Source: Thiomicrorhabdus sp.
GTDB taxonomy: Bacteria; Pseudomonadota; Gammaproteobacteria; Thiomicrospirales; Thiomicrospiraceae
DNA length: 46,103 bases
Direction of reading: 5' to 3'
Assembly: GCA_015487495.1 (NCBI GenBank)
Contig: WFPP01000111.1
Coordinates: 1-46,103 of the forward strand
The notes beneath the pieces are model-generated. The model had not been told where the DNA came from and searched no databases. It saw only the letters and a list, made by a program, of their open reading frames with translations. Shown here piece after piece: positions 31,389 to 39,921 of this stretch. The stretch's first letter is position 1; each line of letters opens with the position of its first letter. The position numbers were made by a program, and so were the translations under genes.

Positions 31389-32411
31389 CTACAGATACTC
31401 TTTAATTAATAACTCAGCAATCTGTACCGTATTCGTTGCCGCACCTTTGCGAACATTGTCGGCCACCACCCAAAGATTTAAGCCATTTTCAATTGAAATA
31501 TCCTCACGAATGCGTCCAACATACACAGGATCAGTATCAGTAGCATCAGACGTCGCAGTTGGGTAACCACCATCCACATGTTCATCAACCAATACAATTC
31601 CCTCCGCCGCTCTCATTAAATCTTTAGCTTCTTCCGCTGTGATTTTTTTATCCGTTTCAATATGAACAGCTTCACTATGGCCAAAGAAAACAGGAACACG
31701 TACCGCTGTAGGGTTAACCAAAATAGAATCATCTTCCATGATTTTTTGGGTCTCCCAAACCATCTTCATCTCTTCTTTGGTATACCCATTCTCCATAAAA
31801 ACATCTATTTGAGGAATGCAATTAAACGCAATTTGTTTAGGGTAAACACTCGGCTCTGCGGATTTCATATTCAACAAATTTGCCGTTTGTTTTGCCAACT
31901 CCTCAATGGCCTCTTTACCCGTTCCTGAAACCGCCTGATACGTTGCCACATTAATACGCTTAATACCCACTGCATCATAAACAGGTTTTAACGCCACCAA
32001 CATTTGAATCGTAGAACAATTTGGATTTGCAATAATGCCACGCGCTTTATACCCCGCAACCGCAGAAGGGTTGACCTCTGGCACCACCAGTGGAATGTCA
32101 TCCTCATAACGAAATTCAGAGGTATTATCAATCACCACACACCCCGCTTCAGCAGCTTTAGGCGCATAAACCCTGGATACACTTGAACCAGGAGAAAACA
32201 GACCAATCTGGGCCTTTGAAAAATCAAACGTTTCTAAATCCAATACCTCAATCCACTTACCATTAAATTGAATTTTTTTACCCGCAGAACGGCTACTGGC
32301 TAATGGATACAACCTTCCAACCGGAAAGTGGCGCTCCTCTAATACTTTTAAAATGGTCTCACCCACGGCACCCGTCGCACCCACAACAGCAATATCATAT
32401 AATTTAGTCAT
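31389..32411 (-). CDS. asd: Aspartate-semialdehyde dehydrogenase
   Basis: A 340-residue NADPH-dependent enzyme of lysine, threonine, methionine and diaminopimelate synthesis. The nucleotide-binding GATGAVGE is at residues 11-18, the catalytic cysteine is C132 in IANPNCSTIQ, and YQAVSGTGKEAIEEL follows. Its ATG overlaps the bactofilin stop by four bases. The 82 nt before truA hold no coding trace of fimV. Confidence 0.96.
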   Translation of the reverse strand: MTKLYDIAVVGATGAVGETILKVLEERHFPVGRLYPLASSRSAGKKIQFNGKWIEVLDLETFDFSKAQIGLFSPGSSVSRVYAPKAAEAGCVVIDNTSEFRYEDDIPLVVPEVNPSAVAGYKARGIIANPNCSTIQMLVALKPVYDAVGIKRINVATYQAVSGTGKEAIEELAKQTANLLNMKSAEPSVYPKQIAFNCIPQIDVFMENGYTKEEMKMVWETQKIMEDDSILVNPTAVRVPVFFGHSEAVHIETDKKITAEEAKDLMRAAEGIVLVDEHVDGGYPTATSDATDTDPVYVGRIREDISIENGLNLWVVADNVRKGAATNTVQIAELLIKEYL

Positions 32412-32914
32412 CTGCTACTCTCAACTCCTAACTCTTCTTTTTTATGTTTATTGACAGGTTTCGTATCGGCATCCATTTCAGATTCAATCGACAGTGAATC
32501 AACCGCTGTTTTCGCTAACTGTTTAAAGGTTTCCGGCAAACTAACCACCATACCACCTTCTGTCATTTCATGGCTTTGACCAATAAATTTTCCACCTGTT
32601 TCCACCACAAAATCACTGCAAACCAGCTCACCAATCAACTTCCCTGTTGAAAGAATATCAATACTTTCACAAATCATTTTCCCTTCAAACACGCCACTTA
32701 ACACCACATTTTTAGCCTTCACCAAACCCGTCACATACCCAGATTTACCAATAGAGAGATCATGCTCACTGTCAATCACACCATCCACCCGGCCATCCAC
32801 ATGCAAAGCACCCGCTAATTCGCAGATCTCACCAGCAATGGTGCACCCCTGAGCAATAATTGTTTTTCCATTTTCTTGACGCGGTTTGCGACTGCTTGAC
32901 TTAAAGAACCCCAT
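32408..32914 (-). CDS. Bactofilin family cytoskeletal protein
   Basis: A 168-residue protein with a central bactofilin (DUF583) beta-helix at roughly residues 18-115, visible as short repeating hydrophobic/glycine rungs (for example LHVDGRVDGVI, LSIGKSGYVTGLV, VVLSGVFEGKM, DILSTGKLIGEL). Tails are charged and disordered. Bactofilins polymerise without nucleotide and position envelope enzymes. The start has a strong AGGAG and lies inside the 3' end of the M23 peptidase gene (100-nt overlap); the stop overlaps asd. The pairing implies a joint role in cell-wall shaping. Confidence 0.9.
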   Translation of the reverse strand: MGFFKSSSRKPRQENGKTIIAQGCTIAGEICELAGALHVDGRVDGVIDSEHDLSIGKSGYVTGLVKAKNVVLSGVFEGKMICESIDILSTGKLIGELVCSDFVVETGGKFIGQSHEMTEGGMVVSLPETFKQLAKTAVDSLSIESEMDADTKPVNKHKKEELGVESSR

Positions 32915-33792
32915 GGTACTCCTTTGATCTTGGTAAAAATCTCATCGTAATTTTCAATTGACCAACGATTAAAATATTTTGGATTTAAACGGCGAAAAAC
33001 AAACCAAACTTCATAATGCAAATGGTTACCTGAAGAGCGTCCTGTTGAACCAATTTCACCAATCACATCCCCCTTTTGAACATACTCACCAACCTTCACC
33101 AAACGCTTACTTAAATGGCCATATACGGTTCGAAATCCATTTGAATGCGTAACACTAATTAAATTACCAAATCCACTGTCTTTTTTAAAACCGGAATAAC
33201 TCACCACACCATCCGCCGTCGCAATGACCGAATCCCCTTTTTTGCCACGGTAATCCACTCCAGCATGCAAGTGACGTTTTCCTGTAATCGGGTGATTGCG
33301 ATAACCATAAGCACTGGTAATGCCTTTAAACTCCTTCACTGCATGACCATTAGGAATCATCGAAAGCATTAAATCTTTGCCCAGTGAGCTCAACTGCACC
33401 TGCTTGATTCGCTCAGGCAAAGGCAAGGCTTCAGAATCCATGCCTGCTTCGCCAACCAACTCCTCCAACCCTTTTAAAGTTTGATCCAAATAAGCCACTT
33501 GAGAGCTGGTCACTTCCAAATCTTCTTTTAATCGAGCACGCTCAAGCAGCAAGGATTCATAATCCGACTGCGTGGTTTTTAAATCATTTATAAACGCATC
33601 CACCACCACTTTATGCTGTAATTCAACCTGTCTGGCTTCATTACTGAGCCACCAGATAGAAATCGCTCCCACAACCCATAACAACACAAAAAAGAGCAAC
33701 ACCAACCAGGCAAAACGACGCACGAACTGTTTAAAAGAGTAATGCCGAGCACCGTGTACATCACTAATGGTGATTGTAAAATAATTTCTCAT
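32815..33792 (-). CDS. M23 (LytM-type) peptidoglycan endopeptidase, membrane anchored
   Basis: A 325-residue protein with one membrane helix (about 28-49), a coiled coil (about 55-115) and a C-terminal M23 domain (about 155-275). The zinc ligands H176 and D180 in HLHAGVD and catalytic/ligand H257 and H259 in GNHLHYEV are intact, so it should cleave cross-links in the periplasm. The last 33 residues are encoded within the first 100 nt of the bactofilin gene in another frame. M23 peptidase-bactofilin pairs control cell curvature in other bacteria, for example csd1-ccmA of Helicobacter. Confidence 0.92.
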   Translation of the reverse strand: MRNYFTITISDVHGARHYSFKQFVRRFAWLVLLFFVLLWVVGAISIWWLSNEARQVELQHKVVVDAFINDLKTTQSDYESLLLERARLKEDLEVTSSQVAYLDQTLKGLEELVGEAGMDSEALPLPERIKQVQLSSLGKDLMLSMIPNGHAVKEFKGITSAYGYRNHPITGKRHLHAGVDYRGKKGDSVIATADGVVSYSGFKKDSGFGNLISVTHSNGFRTVYGHLSKRLVKVGEYVQKGDVIGEIGSTGRSSGNHLHYEVWFVFRRLNPKYFNRWSIENYDEIFTKIKGVPWGSLSQAVANRVKKMEKQLLLRGAPLLVRSAN

Positions 33793-33819
33793 TAACTAAA
33801 CCATAACCACACTAAAGGA

Positions 33820-34893
33820 CTACAGTTCGGCAACAACAGCGTCACCCATTTCACAGCAACCCACTCTGGTCATGCCTTCCGAATAAATATCACCTGTTCG
33901 CAACCCTTTATCCAACACTTTAGATACTGCATTTTCAATTTTAACCGCCAAATCTTCACGCCCCAAAGTGTAACGCAACATCATCGCCGCCGATAAAATG
34001 GTCGCCAATGGGTTCGCTAAATTTTTCCCTGCAATATCGGGGGCAGAACCATGACTGGGTTCATACATTCCTTTATTATTTTCATCCAGAGAAGCCGATG
34101 CCAGCATCCCAATTGAGCCCGTCAACATAGACGCCTCATCCGATAAAATATCCCCAAACATGTTCCCTGTAACCATCACATCAAATTGCTTGGGGTTTAA
34201 CACCAGTTGCATTGCCGCATTATCAACATACATGTGTTTCACCTCCACATCAGGATACTCGCTTGCCACCTGATCAATCACTTCTCGCCAAAGCTCTGTC
34301 ACTTCCAATACATTTGCCTTATCAACCGAAGTGAGCTTTTTATTACGCTTCATCGCCGCCTTAAACGCCACATGTGCAATGCGCTTAATTTCAGACTCGG
34401 AATACACATAGGTATTAAACCCTTGACGCTCACCGTTTTCCAACACTCGAATACCACGCGGTTGACCAAAATAAATCCCCCCCGTTAATTCACGCACAAT
34501 CAAAATATCCAGCCCAGACACCACTTCTGGTTTTAGGGTCGATGCATTGGCTAATTGAGGAAATAAAAAAGCAGGGCGTAAATTAGCAAACAACTTCATT
34601 TCAGAACGTAAACGCAACAACCCTTTTTCAGGGCGAACCGCAATATCCAAAGCCTCCCATTTATACCCCCCTACGGCACCCAATAAAATGGCATCGGCAG
34701 CTTGTGCTTTAGCCATCGTCTCATCAGACAAGGGTACCCCATGCACATCATAGGCCGCTCCACCTACAAGGTCTTCCGTCATACGAATGTCCAACTTGTC
34801 TGACGTTTTTAATGCATTTAATACCTTTACGGCCTCCGCAGTAATTTCTGGGCCAATGCCATCGCCAGGTAAAATCAATACTTCTTGTGTCAT
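33820..34893 (-). CDS. leuB: 3-isopropylmalate dehydrogenase
   Basis: A 357-residue enzyme oxidising 3-isopropylmalate to the precursor of 2-ketoisocaproate in leucine synthesis. [10 protein letters not shown] opens the protein, [14 protein letters not shown] is the substrate loop, and DNAAMQL and [15 protein letters not shown] carry the metal-binding aspartates; [17 protein letters not shown] follows. The start has a purine-rich ribosome site. A 179-nt spacer with a weak hairpin separates it from leuD. Confidence 0.97.
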   Translation of the reverse strand: MTQEVLILPGDGIGPEITAEAVKVLNALKTSDKLDIRMTEDLVGGAAYDVHGVPLSDETMAKAQAADAILLGAVGGYKWEALDIAVRPEKGLLRLRSEMKLFANLRPAFLFPQLANASTLKPEVVSGLDILIVRELTGGIYFGQPRGIRVLENGERQGFNTYVYSESEIKRIAHVAFKAAMKRNKKLTSVDKANVLEVTELWREVIDQVASEYPDVEVKHMYVDNAAMQLVLNPKQFDVMVTGNMFGDILSDEASMLTGSIGMLASASLDENNKGMYEPSHGSAPDIAGKNLANPLATILSAAMMLRYTLGREDLAVKIENAVSKVLDKGLRTGDIYSEGMTRVGCCEMGDAVVAEL

Positions 34894-34960
34894 GTTAAAT
34901 TACTCTTCTTTTTCTTAATTGCGATAACGTTTTTACACGATACCGACATAAAAATATAAG

Positions 34961-34984
34961 CGAACCCTTTTCTAATTGGGTCCG
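34961..34984 (-). terminator. Weak hairpin between leuD and leuB
   Basis: On the minus strand CGGACCC (34984-34978) and GGGTTCG (34967-34961) pair with one G-U, around a 10-nt loop, followed by the U-rich CTTATATTTTTATG. It lies in the 179-nt leuD-leuB spacer. It may be a partial terminator or an RNA stability element tuning leuB relative to leuCD. The rest of the spacer holds nothing recognisable. Confidence 0.35.
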
Positions 34985-35072
34985 AAAACGCCATCTAATA
35001 ACAAAAGCCATTTCTACTCATGATGGTTGTATCCGTGTAACAGCCTCTCTATTTTAAACGTATCGATCCTTT

Positions 35073-35720
35073 TCAAGAGCACGCTGAAAACAACCACGGT
35101 GCTTCTTGCTTACGCTTTGCTTCATACGCCCTAATTTCATCTTGATGCGCCAACGTTAAACCAATATCATCCAGTCCATTTAATAAACAGTGACGTCTAA
35201 ACGCATCCATTTCAAACGGAATCACTTCACCATCTGGCTTCACTATGCGTTGCGCCTCTAAATCCACCGTTAACGCATACCCTTCTGTTGCAAACACCTC
35301 TTTAAACAACTGCTCCACTGTTGCATCATCCAGCACAAGTGGCATAATGCCGTTTTTAAAACAGTTATTAAAAAAAATATCCGCAAAACTAGGGGCAATC
35401 ACCACATCAAAACCGTAATCTTTTAATGCCCAAGGCGCGTGTTCCCGACTGGAACCACACCCAAAATTTTCACGCGTCAATAAAATTTTAGCCCCTTGAT
35501 AACGCGATTGATTTAACACAAACTCTTTACGCAAAGGGCGCTTTGAATTATCCGAATCAGGTTGACCAACATCTTCATAACGCCACTCATCAAATAAATT
35601 GGGGCCAAAGCCAGAACGCTTAATCGACTTTAAAAACTGCTTCGGAATAATCGCATCGGTATCCACATTAGCGCGATCCATCGGAGCAACAACAGCGGTT
35701 ATTTTCACAATCTTATCCAT
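35073..35720 (-). CDS. leuD: 3-isopropylmalate dehydratase small subunit
   Basis: A 215-residue swivel-domain partner of LeuC in isopropylmalate isomerisation. [18 protein letters not shown] near residue 19 and [22 protein letters not shown] near residue 84 are the diagnostic motifs, and [14 protein letters not shown] follows. Normal length. It starts 23 nt after the leuC stop. Confidence 0.97.
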   Translation of the reverse strand: MDKIVKITAVVAPMDRANVDTDAIIPKQFLKSIKRSGFGPNLFDEWRYEDVGQPDSDNSKRPLRKEFVLNQSRYQGAKILLTRENFGCGSSREHAPWALKDYGFDVVIAPSFADIFFNNCFKNGIMPLVLDDATVEQLFKEVFATEGYALTVDLEAQRIVKPDGEVIPFEMDAFRRHCLLNGLDDIGLTLAHQDEIRAYEAKRKQEAPWLFSACS

Positions 35721-35743
35721 ACTCTCTCTCCCTTTTCGCGTCG

Positions 35744-37159
35744 TTATATAAAATCACGAACATCAACAAAATGCCCCGCTACCGCAGCAGCAGCGGCCAT
35801 TTCAGGGCTCACCAAATGCGTACGACCGCCCGCGCCCTGACGGCCTTCAAAATTGCGATTGGACGTTGAAGCACAATGTTTACCTGCGGGTAATTTATCC
35901 GCATTCATTGCCAAGCACATAGAACAACCAGGGTTACGCCATTCAAACCCCGCTTCAATAAAAATTTTATCCAACCCTTCTGCTTCTGCTTGTTGCTTCA
36001 CCAACCCCGAACCTGGTACGGCCAGTGCCAACTCCACACGCTCTGACACCTTGCGCCCCTTTAACACCTGTGCAGCCGCTCTAAAATCCTCAATACGAGA
36101 GTTGGTGCAAGAGCCAATAAACACATACTCTACTGGAATACTTTTTATTGGCATATTGGGTTTAAGCCCCATATAATCTAACGCACGCTGAATTCCGCCT
36201 GCCTTAACCAGGTCGCTTTCCTTTGACGGGTCTGGCACAAAACCATTCACATCCAGTACCATTTCTGGCGATGTTCCCCACGTCACTTGTGGCTCAATCG
36301 TTGCCCCATCCATCTCAACAACGGTATCAAACAAAGCACCATCATCTGACTTTAAATCCATCCATGCCGTTACAGCCATATCCCAACATTCGCCTTTAGG
36401 CGCATAAGGTCGGCCCTGAACATACTCCACGGTTTTTTCATCCACAGCCACCAACCCCACTCGCGCACCCGCTTCAATGGCCATATTGCAAACCGTTAAA
36501 CGCCCCTCAATCGACATATCCCGAAACACTTGACCACCAAATTCAATCGCATGGCCATTGCCACCTGCTGTTCCTATTTTGCCAATAATCGCCAACACCA
36601 CATCTTTAGGAGTCACCCCTTTTTGTAACTGCCCTTCCACACGCACCAACATGTTTTTCATTTTCTTTTGAATGAGGCACTGTGTTGCTAAAACATGCTC
36701 CACTTCCGACGTACCAATACCATGTGCCAACGCACCCAACGCACCATGCGTTGCCGTATGTGAATCACCACATACCACGGTCATTCCCGGTAATGTCGCC
36801 CCCTCTTCAGGCCCAACCACATGCACAATACCTTGACGAATATCGCCCATTGAAAATTCCGTAATACCAAATTCACGAGTATTCATCCCCAATGTTTCGA
36901 CCTGAATACGTGATACTGGGTCTTTAATACTCGCCACCCCGCCCGTTAAATCGGTGGTTGGTACATTGTGATCTGGCGTGGCCAAATTGGTATCAATTCG
37001 CCAAGGTTTACGACCAGCCAAACGCAACCCCTCAAACGCCTGTGGAGAAGTCACTTCATGAAGCAGTTGGCGATCAATGTAAATCAGTGCCGTTCCATCT
37101 TCTTCCTCACGCACCAAATGCGCGTCCCACAATTTATCGTATAAAGTCTTTGCTGACAT
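35744..37159 (-). CDS. leuC: 3-isopropylmalate dehydratase large subunit
   Basis: A 471-residue aconitase-family enzyme. The [4Fe-4S] ligands are the cysteine in [12 protein letters not shown] and the pair in [26 protein letters not shown] and [10 protein letters not shown] are also typical. The ATG at 37159 ([12 protein letters not shown]) gives the standard N-terminus; a GTG at 37174 is in frame with a slightly better-placed GAG. It is the first gene of the 15-gene biosynthetic run, with an extended -10 promoter just upstream and no room for a leucine attenuator peptide. Confidence 0.97.
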   Translation of the reverse strand: MSAKTLYDKLWDAHLVREEEDGTALIYIDRQLLHEVTSPQAFEGLRLAGRKPWRIDTNLATPDHNVPTTDLTGGVASIKDPVSRIQVETLGMNTREFGITEFSMGDIRQGIVHVVGPEEGATLPGMTVVCGDSHTATHGALGALAHGIGTSEVEHVLATQCLIQKKMKNMLVRVEGQLQKGVTPKDVVLAIIGKIGTAGGNGHAIEFGGQVFRDMSIEGRLTVCNMAIEAGARVGLVAVDEKTVEYVQGRPYAPKGECWDMAVTAWMDLKSDDGALFDTVVEMDGATIEPQVTWGTSPEMVLDVNGFVPDPSKESDLVKAGGIQRALDYMGLKPNMPIKSIPVEYVFIGSCTNSRIEDFRAAAQVLKGRKVSERVELALAVPGSGLVKQQAEAEGLDKIFIEAGFEWRNPGCSMCLAMNADKLPAGKHCASTSNRNFEGRQGAGGRTHLVSPEMAAAAAVAGHFVDVRDFI

Positions 37160-37200
37160 CGTTCGTAAACCCACAATTCACTCATTTTAAATAGCCCAGA

Positions 37201-37209
37201 ATTATATCA
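37201..37209 (-). promoter_or_regulatory. Extended -10 promoter for leuC operon
   Basis: On the minus strand TGATATAAT (37209-37201) is a perfect extended -10 element; no good -35 lies upstream, which an extended -10 can tolerate. Transcription would start near 37194, leaving a leader of about 35 nt or less. It lies back to back with the queE promoter and shares part of the same DNA. Confidence 0.6.
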
Positions 37210-37210
37210 C

Positions 37211-37238
37211 TTCACAACCCGTACTATAAGAATAAAAT
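37211..37238 (+). promoter_or_regulatory. Sigma-70 promoter for queE
   Basis: TTCACA (37211-37216) and TAAAAT (37233-37238) are separated by 16 nt, each one mismatch from consensus. Transcription would start near 37245, about 70 nt before the queE ATG. It sits beside the divergent leuC -10, so the two polymerases would compete for overlapping DNA. Confidence 0.55.
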
Positions 37239-37314
37239 AGGAGCAAAATTCGAGTAAAATACGCTCTAAACATCAACCCCATTTCACTTCCCCTGTAAAA
37301 ACAAAGGAAATCCA

Positions 37315-37956
37315 ATGAGTTATTCGGTCAAAGAAGTCTTCTACTCCCTACAAGGAGAGGGGTTTCATAGTGGACGGCCTGCTATTTTTTGCCGACTCAG
37401 CAACTGCAACCTCTGGACAGGACGAGAAGCTGACCGAAACAAAGCGATTTGCCAATTTTGTGATACCGATTTTATTGGAACGAACGGGCAAAATGGAGGA
37501 CGTTTTAAAGATGCCAAATCCCTGTGTCAACATCTCTTAACCTTTTGGCCAGCCCTCAAAACCCCTCCTTTTGTGGTACTCACAGGAGGCGAACCCTTAT
37601 TGCAGGTAGACGAGGCTCTCATTCAGCAATTACACCAATATCAATTTGAAATTGCCATTGAAACCAATGGAACCAAGAGCGCCCCACCCAATATCGACTG
37701 GATTTGTATGAGCCCAAAAGCCGACGCCCCCATTATTTTAGAAACCGGAAATGAATTAAAACTCGTCTACCCCCAGCCCAACCTCCTACCCAAAGACGTA
37801 GAGCAACTGGCGTATCAATATTTTTATCTGCAACCTATGGATGACTCCGACCCAGTTGTTCGACAACACAATTTGCAACAAACCATTAACTACTGCCTAC
37901 AACATCCTAAATGGCAACTGAGCCTGCAAACACATAAACTATTAGGCATTGACTAA
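37315..37956 (+). CDS. queE: 7-carboxy-7-deazaguanine synthase (radical SAM)
   Basis: A 213-residue radical SAM enzyme of queuosine synthesis, contracting 6-carboxytetrahydropterin to CDG. The N-terminus VFYSLQGEGFHSGRPAIF is typical. The cluster ligands are C31, C46 and C49, a C-x14-C-x2-C arrangement instead of the radical SAM CxxxCxxC, as known for one QueE subgroup. LTGGEPLLQ is the SAM-binding GGE motif and QPMD(D) is near the C-terminus. AAAGGA precedes the ATG. No other queuosine gene is in the window. Confidence 0.95.
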   Translation: MSYSVKEVFYSLQGEGFHSGRPAIFCRLSNCNLWTGREADRNKAICQFCDTDFIGTNGQNGGRFKDAKSLCQHLLTFWPALKTPPFVVLTGGEPLLQVDEALIQQLHQYQFEIAIETNGTKSAPPNIDWICMSPKADAPIILETGNELKLVYPQPNLLPKDVEQLAYQYFYLQPMDDSDPVVRQHNLQQTINYCLQHPKWQLSLQTHKLLGID

Positions 37957-38051
37957 GCATGATCTACAACCACACATGTTTAGGAAAGCACAAACTCACA
38001 ATATTAGCGTAAATCCATTTCTTAACATCCGGTTTTATTGCCTTATTTTTA

Positions 38052-38086
38052 TAAAAAAGCTCACACTTACCTATGGGCTTTTTTAT
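38052..38086 (+). terminator. Intrinsic terminator downstream of queE
   Basis: AAAAAAGCTC (38053-38062) pairs with GGGCTTTTTT (38075-38084), one G-U, around a 12-nt loop, with the T-run forming the tail. It lies about 100 nt after the queE stop and separates queE from the metal-transport operon. The A-tract makes it potentially bidirectional, but no gene converges on it. Confidence 0.75.
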
Positions 38087-38123
38087 TTAACCACTCTCCT
38101 TATACTTCATTTCCTTCCTTTTA

Positions 38124-38157
38124 TGCTATAGTTTTATCCAGTTTAATTAAGGAACTG
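38124..38157 (+). promoter_or_regulatory. Candidate promoter and operator of the troABCD operon
   Basis: TGCTATAGT (38124-38132) is an extended -10 with no strong -35. Just downstream, CAGTT (38139-38143) and AACTG (38153-38157) form a 19-bp interrupted palindrome around an A/T-rich centre, a geometry suited to a dimeric metal-responsive repressor. It does not match a Zur, Fur or MntR box I can recognise, so the operator call is tentative. The leader to the troA ATG is about 80 nt. Confidence 0.35.
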
Positions 38158-38218
38158 TATCATTCATCGTAATATCATTTTTAACCATACTTTTCCCAAC
38201 AAAATAGAATTAAAAAAC

Positions 38219-39106
38219 ATGAACAAACGTCTCTTATTCAGCTTTTTTTGCTTTATCATGACCTCTCTACCGGTACACGCACAACTCAATATTGTGACCA
38301 CCACGGGTATGATTGCAGATTTAACAAAGAACATCGGTGGCAAACACGTGAAAGTTACGGCTTTGATGGGCACCGGCGTTGACCCTCATTTATACAAAGC
38401 CACCCAAGGCGATTTAAGACGTTTGGTCAAAGCCGATATTATCCTTTATAACGGCCTGAACCTTGAAGGAAAATTACAAGCTATTTTTGAAAAAATGGCT
38501 CATAAAAAACCCGTTTTTGCCATCAGCGCCCACATTCCAAAAGCCGAACTCATGTACCACGACAACACCCCTGACCCCCATATTTGGTTTGATGTGGCAC
38601 TCTGGCAAAAAGCGGGGGTGCGTATTCTGGAGATTTTAAAAACACAAGACCCCACCCATCAAGCCGACTATGAACGTAATGCCAGCGCCTACTTTACCCA
38701 ATTACAACAACTCGACCAATGGGTGACCACGGAAGTTCAACGTATTCCCGAATCACGCCGTATTTTAATTACCGCACACGATGCGTTTGGGTACTTTGGC
38801 CAAGCTTATCAAATAAAAGTGCTCGGACTGCAAGGCATGAGTACTGCATCCGAATTTGGACTGCAAGACATTAAGCAACTGAAAGACACAATTGTTCAAC
38901 ACCGTGTTCAAGCCGTTTTTGTTGAATCCAGTCTCTCCCCACGTTTTATTGAAGCCGTGGTTAAAGGGGTTGAAGCCGAAGGCACACCTCTAAAAATTGG
39001 AGGCGAACTGTACTCCGATGCCATGGGGCTGACCGACACACCCGCTGGCACTTACATTGGCATGGTAAAACACAATGTCAACACCATTGTATCGGCATTA
39101 AAATAA
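38219..39106 (+). CDS. troA: Metal ABC transporter substrate-binding protein, TroA type
   Basis: A 295-residue periplasmic cluster A-I binding protein with a signal peptide cleaved near residue 20 (PVHA|Q). The putative metal ligands are H57, H121, H187 and D267; their spacing (64, 66, 80) closely matches TroA of Treponema (H68, H133, H199, D279). The TAHDAFGYF...LQGMSTASE stretch is TroA-like. There is no His-rich loop as in ZnuA, so Mn, Zn or Fe are all possible. The stop overlaps the ATPase start (TAATG). Confidence 0.9.
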   Translation: MNKRLLFSFFCFIMTSLPVHAQLNIVTTTGMIADLTKNIGGKHVKVTALMGTGVDPHLYKATQGDLRRLVKADIILYNGLNLEGKLQAIFEKMAHKKPVFAISAHIPKAELMYHDNTPDPHIWFDVALWQKAGVRILEILKTQDPTHQADYERNASAYFTQLQQLDQWVTTEVQRIPESRRILITAHDAFGYFGQAYQIKVLGLQGMSTASEFGLQDIKQLKDTIVQHRVQAVFVESSLSPRFIEAVVKGVEAEGTPLKIGGELYSDAMGLTDTPAGTYIGMVKHNVNTIVSALK

Positions 39107-39909
39107 TGAAAAAAACAGCCACACAAAATTCTCCCCCCCCCTTAATGGTCAGCAATCTCAGTATGCGCTACCACCATAAACCTGTTTTAACCGATGTCAG
39201 CTTTCAAATTCCCGAAGGCAAAACCATTGCCATTGTCGGACCAAATGGCGCGGGAAAATCGACCCTGTTAAAAGGCATTATGGGACTCGAACCGACCATG
39301 GGGGGGGAAATTTGTTTTTTTGGCAAACCTTTAACCCATAAACGCTTAGCCATTGCCTACGTGCCACAACGAGAAGAAATTGACTGGGATTTTCCCATCA
39401 ACGTATTTGATGTGGTTTTAATGGGACGACATGGCCAGCTAAAACTGTGGCAAAGACCCTCAAAAATTGACAAAGACATTGCCAAACAAGCTTTAAACGA
39501 TTTAAACATGTGGGACTTTAAAGATCGTCAAATCAGCGAACTCTCTGGTGGGCAACAACAACGGGTATTTTTAGCTCGCGCACTGGCACAAAAAGCCCGT
39601 CTTTATTTAATGGACGAACCCTTTTCTGGCGTAGACGTTTCAACCGAAAAAGCCATTATTGAACTGTTTAAAAAACTGAAACGCCAAGGAAAAACCATTG
39701 TATGCGTGCATCACGACCTCAATACGGTGGGAGAATATTTTGACTGGATTATCTTTATTAACGCCCGACTGGTCGCCGCAGGCCCTGTCGAAACCGTGCT
39801 CACCAAAGACAACCTTAATAAAACCTACGGAGGCCGTCTATCGCTCTTAAACGATTTAACCGAAAAAATGTACCGCACCCAGCTTAATAAAGCCCACGAT
39901 ACCGATTAG
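39106..39909 (+). CDS. troB: Metal ABC transporter ATPase, TroB type
   Basis: A 267-residue ABC ATPase powering manganese/zinc/iron import. Walker A GPNGAGKST is at 45-53, signature LSGGQQQR near 147-154, Walker B LYLMDEPF near 167-174, and the H-loop histidine follows in CVHHDLN. Residues 10-12 are Pro-Pro-Pro encoded by a C9 tract (39133-39141); an in-frame ATG at codon 14 lies just after it. A G8 tract (39300-39307) lies within the gene after Walker A. The gene is coupled to troA. Confidence 0.95.
   Translation: MKKTATQNSPPPLMVSNLSMRYHHKPVLTDVSFQIPEGKTIAIVGPNGAGKSTLLKGIMGLEPTMGGEICFFGKPLTHKRLAIAYVPQREEIDWDFPINVFDVVLMGRHGQLKLWQRPSKIDKDIAKQALNDLNMWDFKDRQISELSGGQQQRVFLARALAQKARLYLMDEPFSGVDVSTEKAIIELFKKLKRQGKTIVCVHHDLNTVGEYFDWIIFINARLVAAGPVETVLTKDNLNKTYGGRLSLLNDLTEKMYRTQLNKAHDTD
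39133..39141 (+). repeat. C9 homopolymer near the 5' end of troB
   Basis: Nine consecutive C at codons 10-12 of the ATPase gene. On the opposite strand it reads G9 AGAATTTTG, resembling the G-tract plus A/T pattern seen at other tracts in this window. Confidence 0.95.
39300..39307 (+). repeat. G8 homopolymer inside troB
   Basis: Eight consecutive G across a Met-Gly-Gly codon stretch after Walker A, followed by AAATTTG and a T6 run. Confidence 0.95.
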
Positions 39910-39921
39910 GCAATCCAGACA

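Noticed and set aside
34933-35040. Inverted copies of TTACACG/CGTGTAA in the leuD-leuB spacer
   Set aside because: Arms are only 7 bp and about 95 nt apart, plausible by chance in A/T-rich spacer DNA.
37949-38131. Sixty-codon frame after queE
   Set aside because: It spans the intrinsic terminator at 38052-38086, overlaps the end of queE and has no ribosome site.
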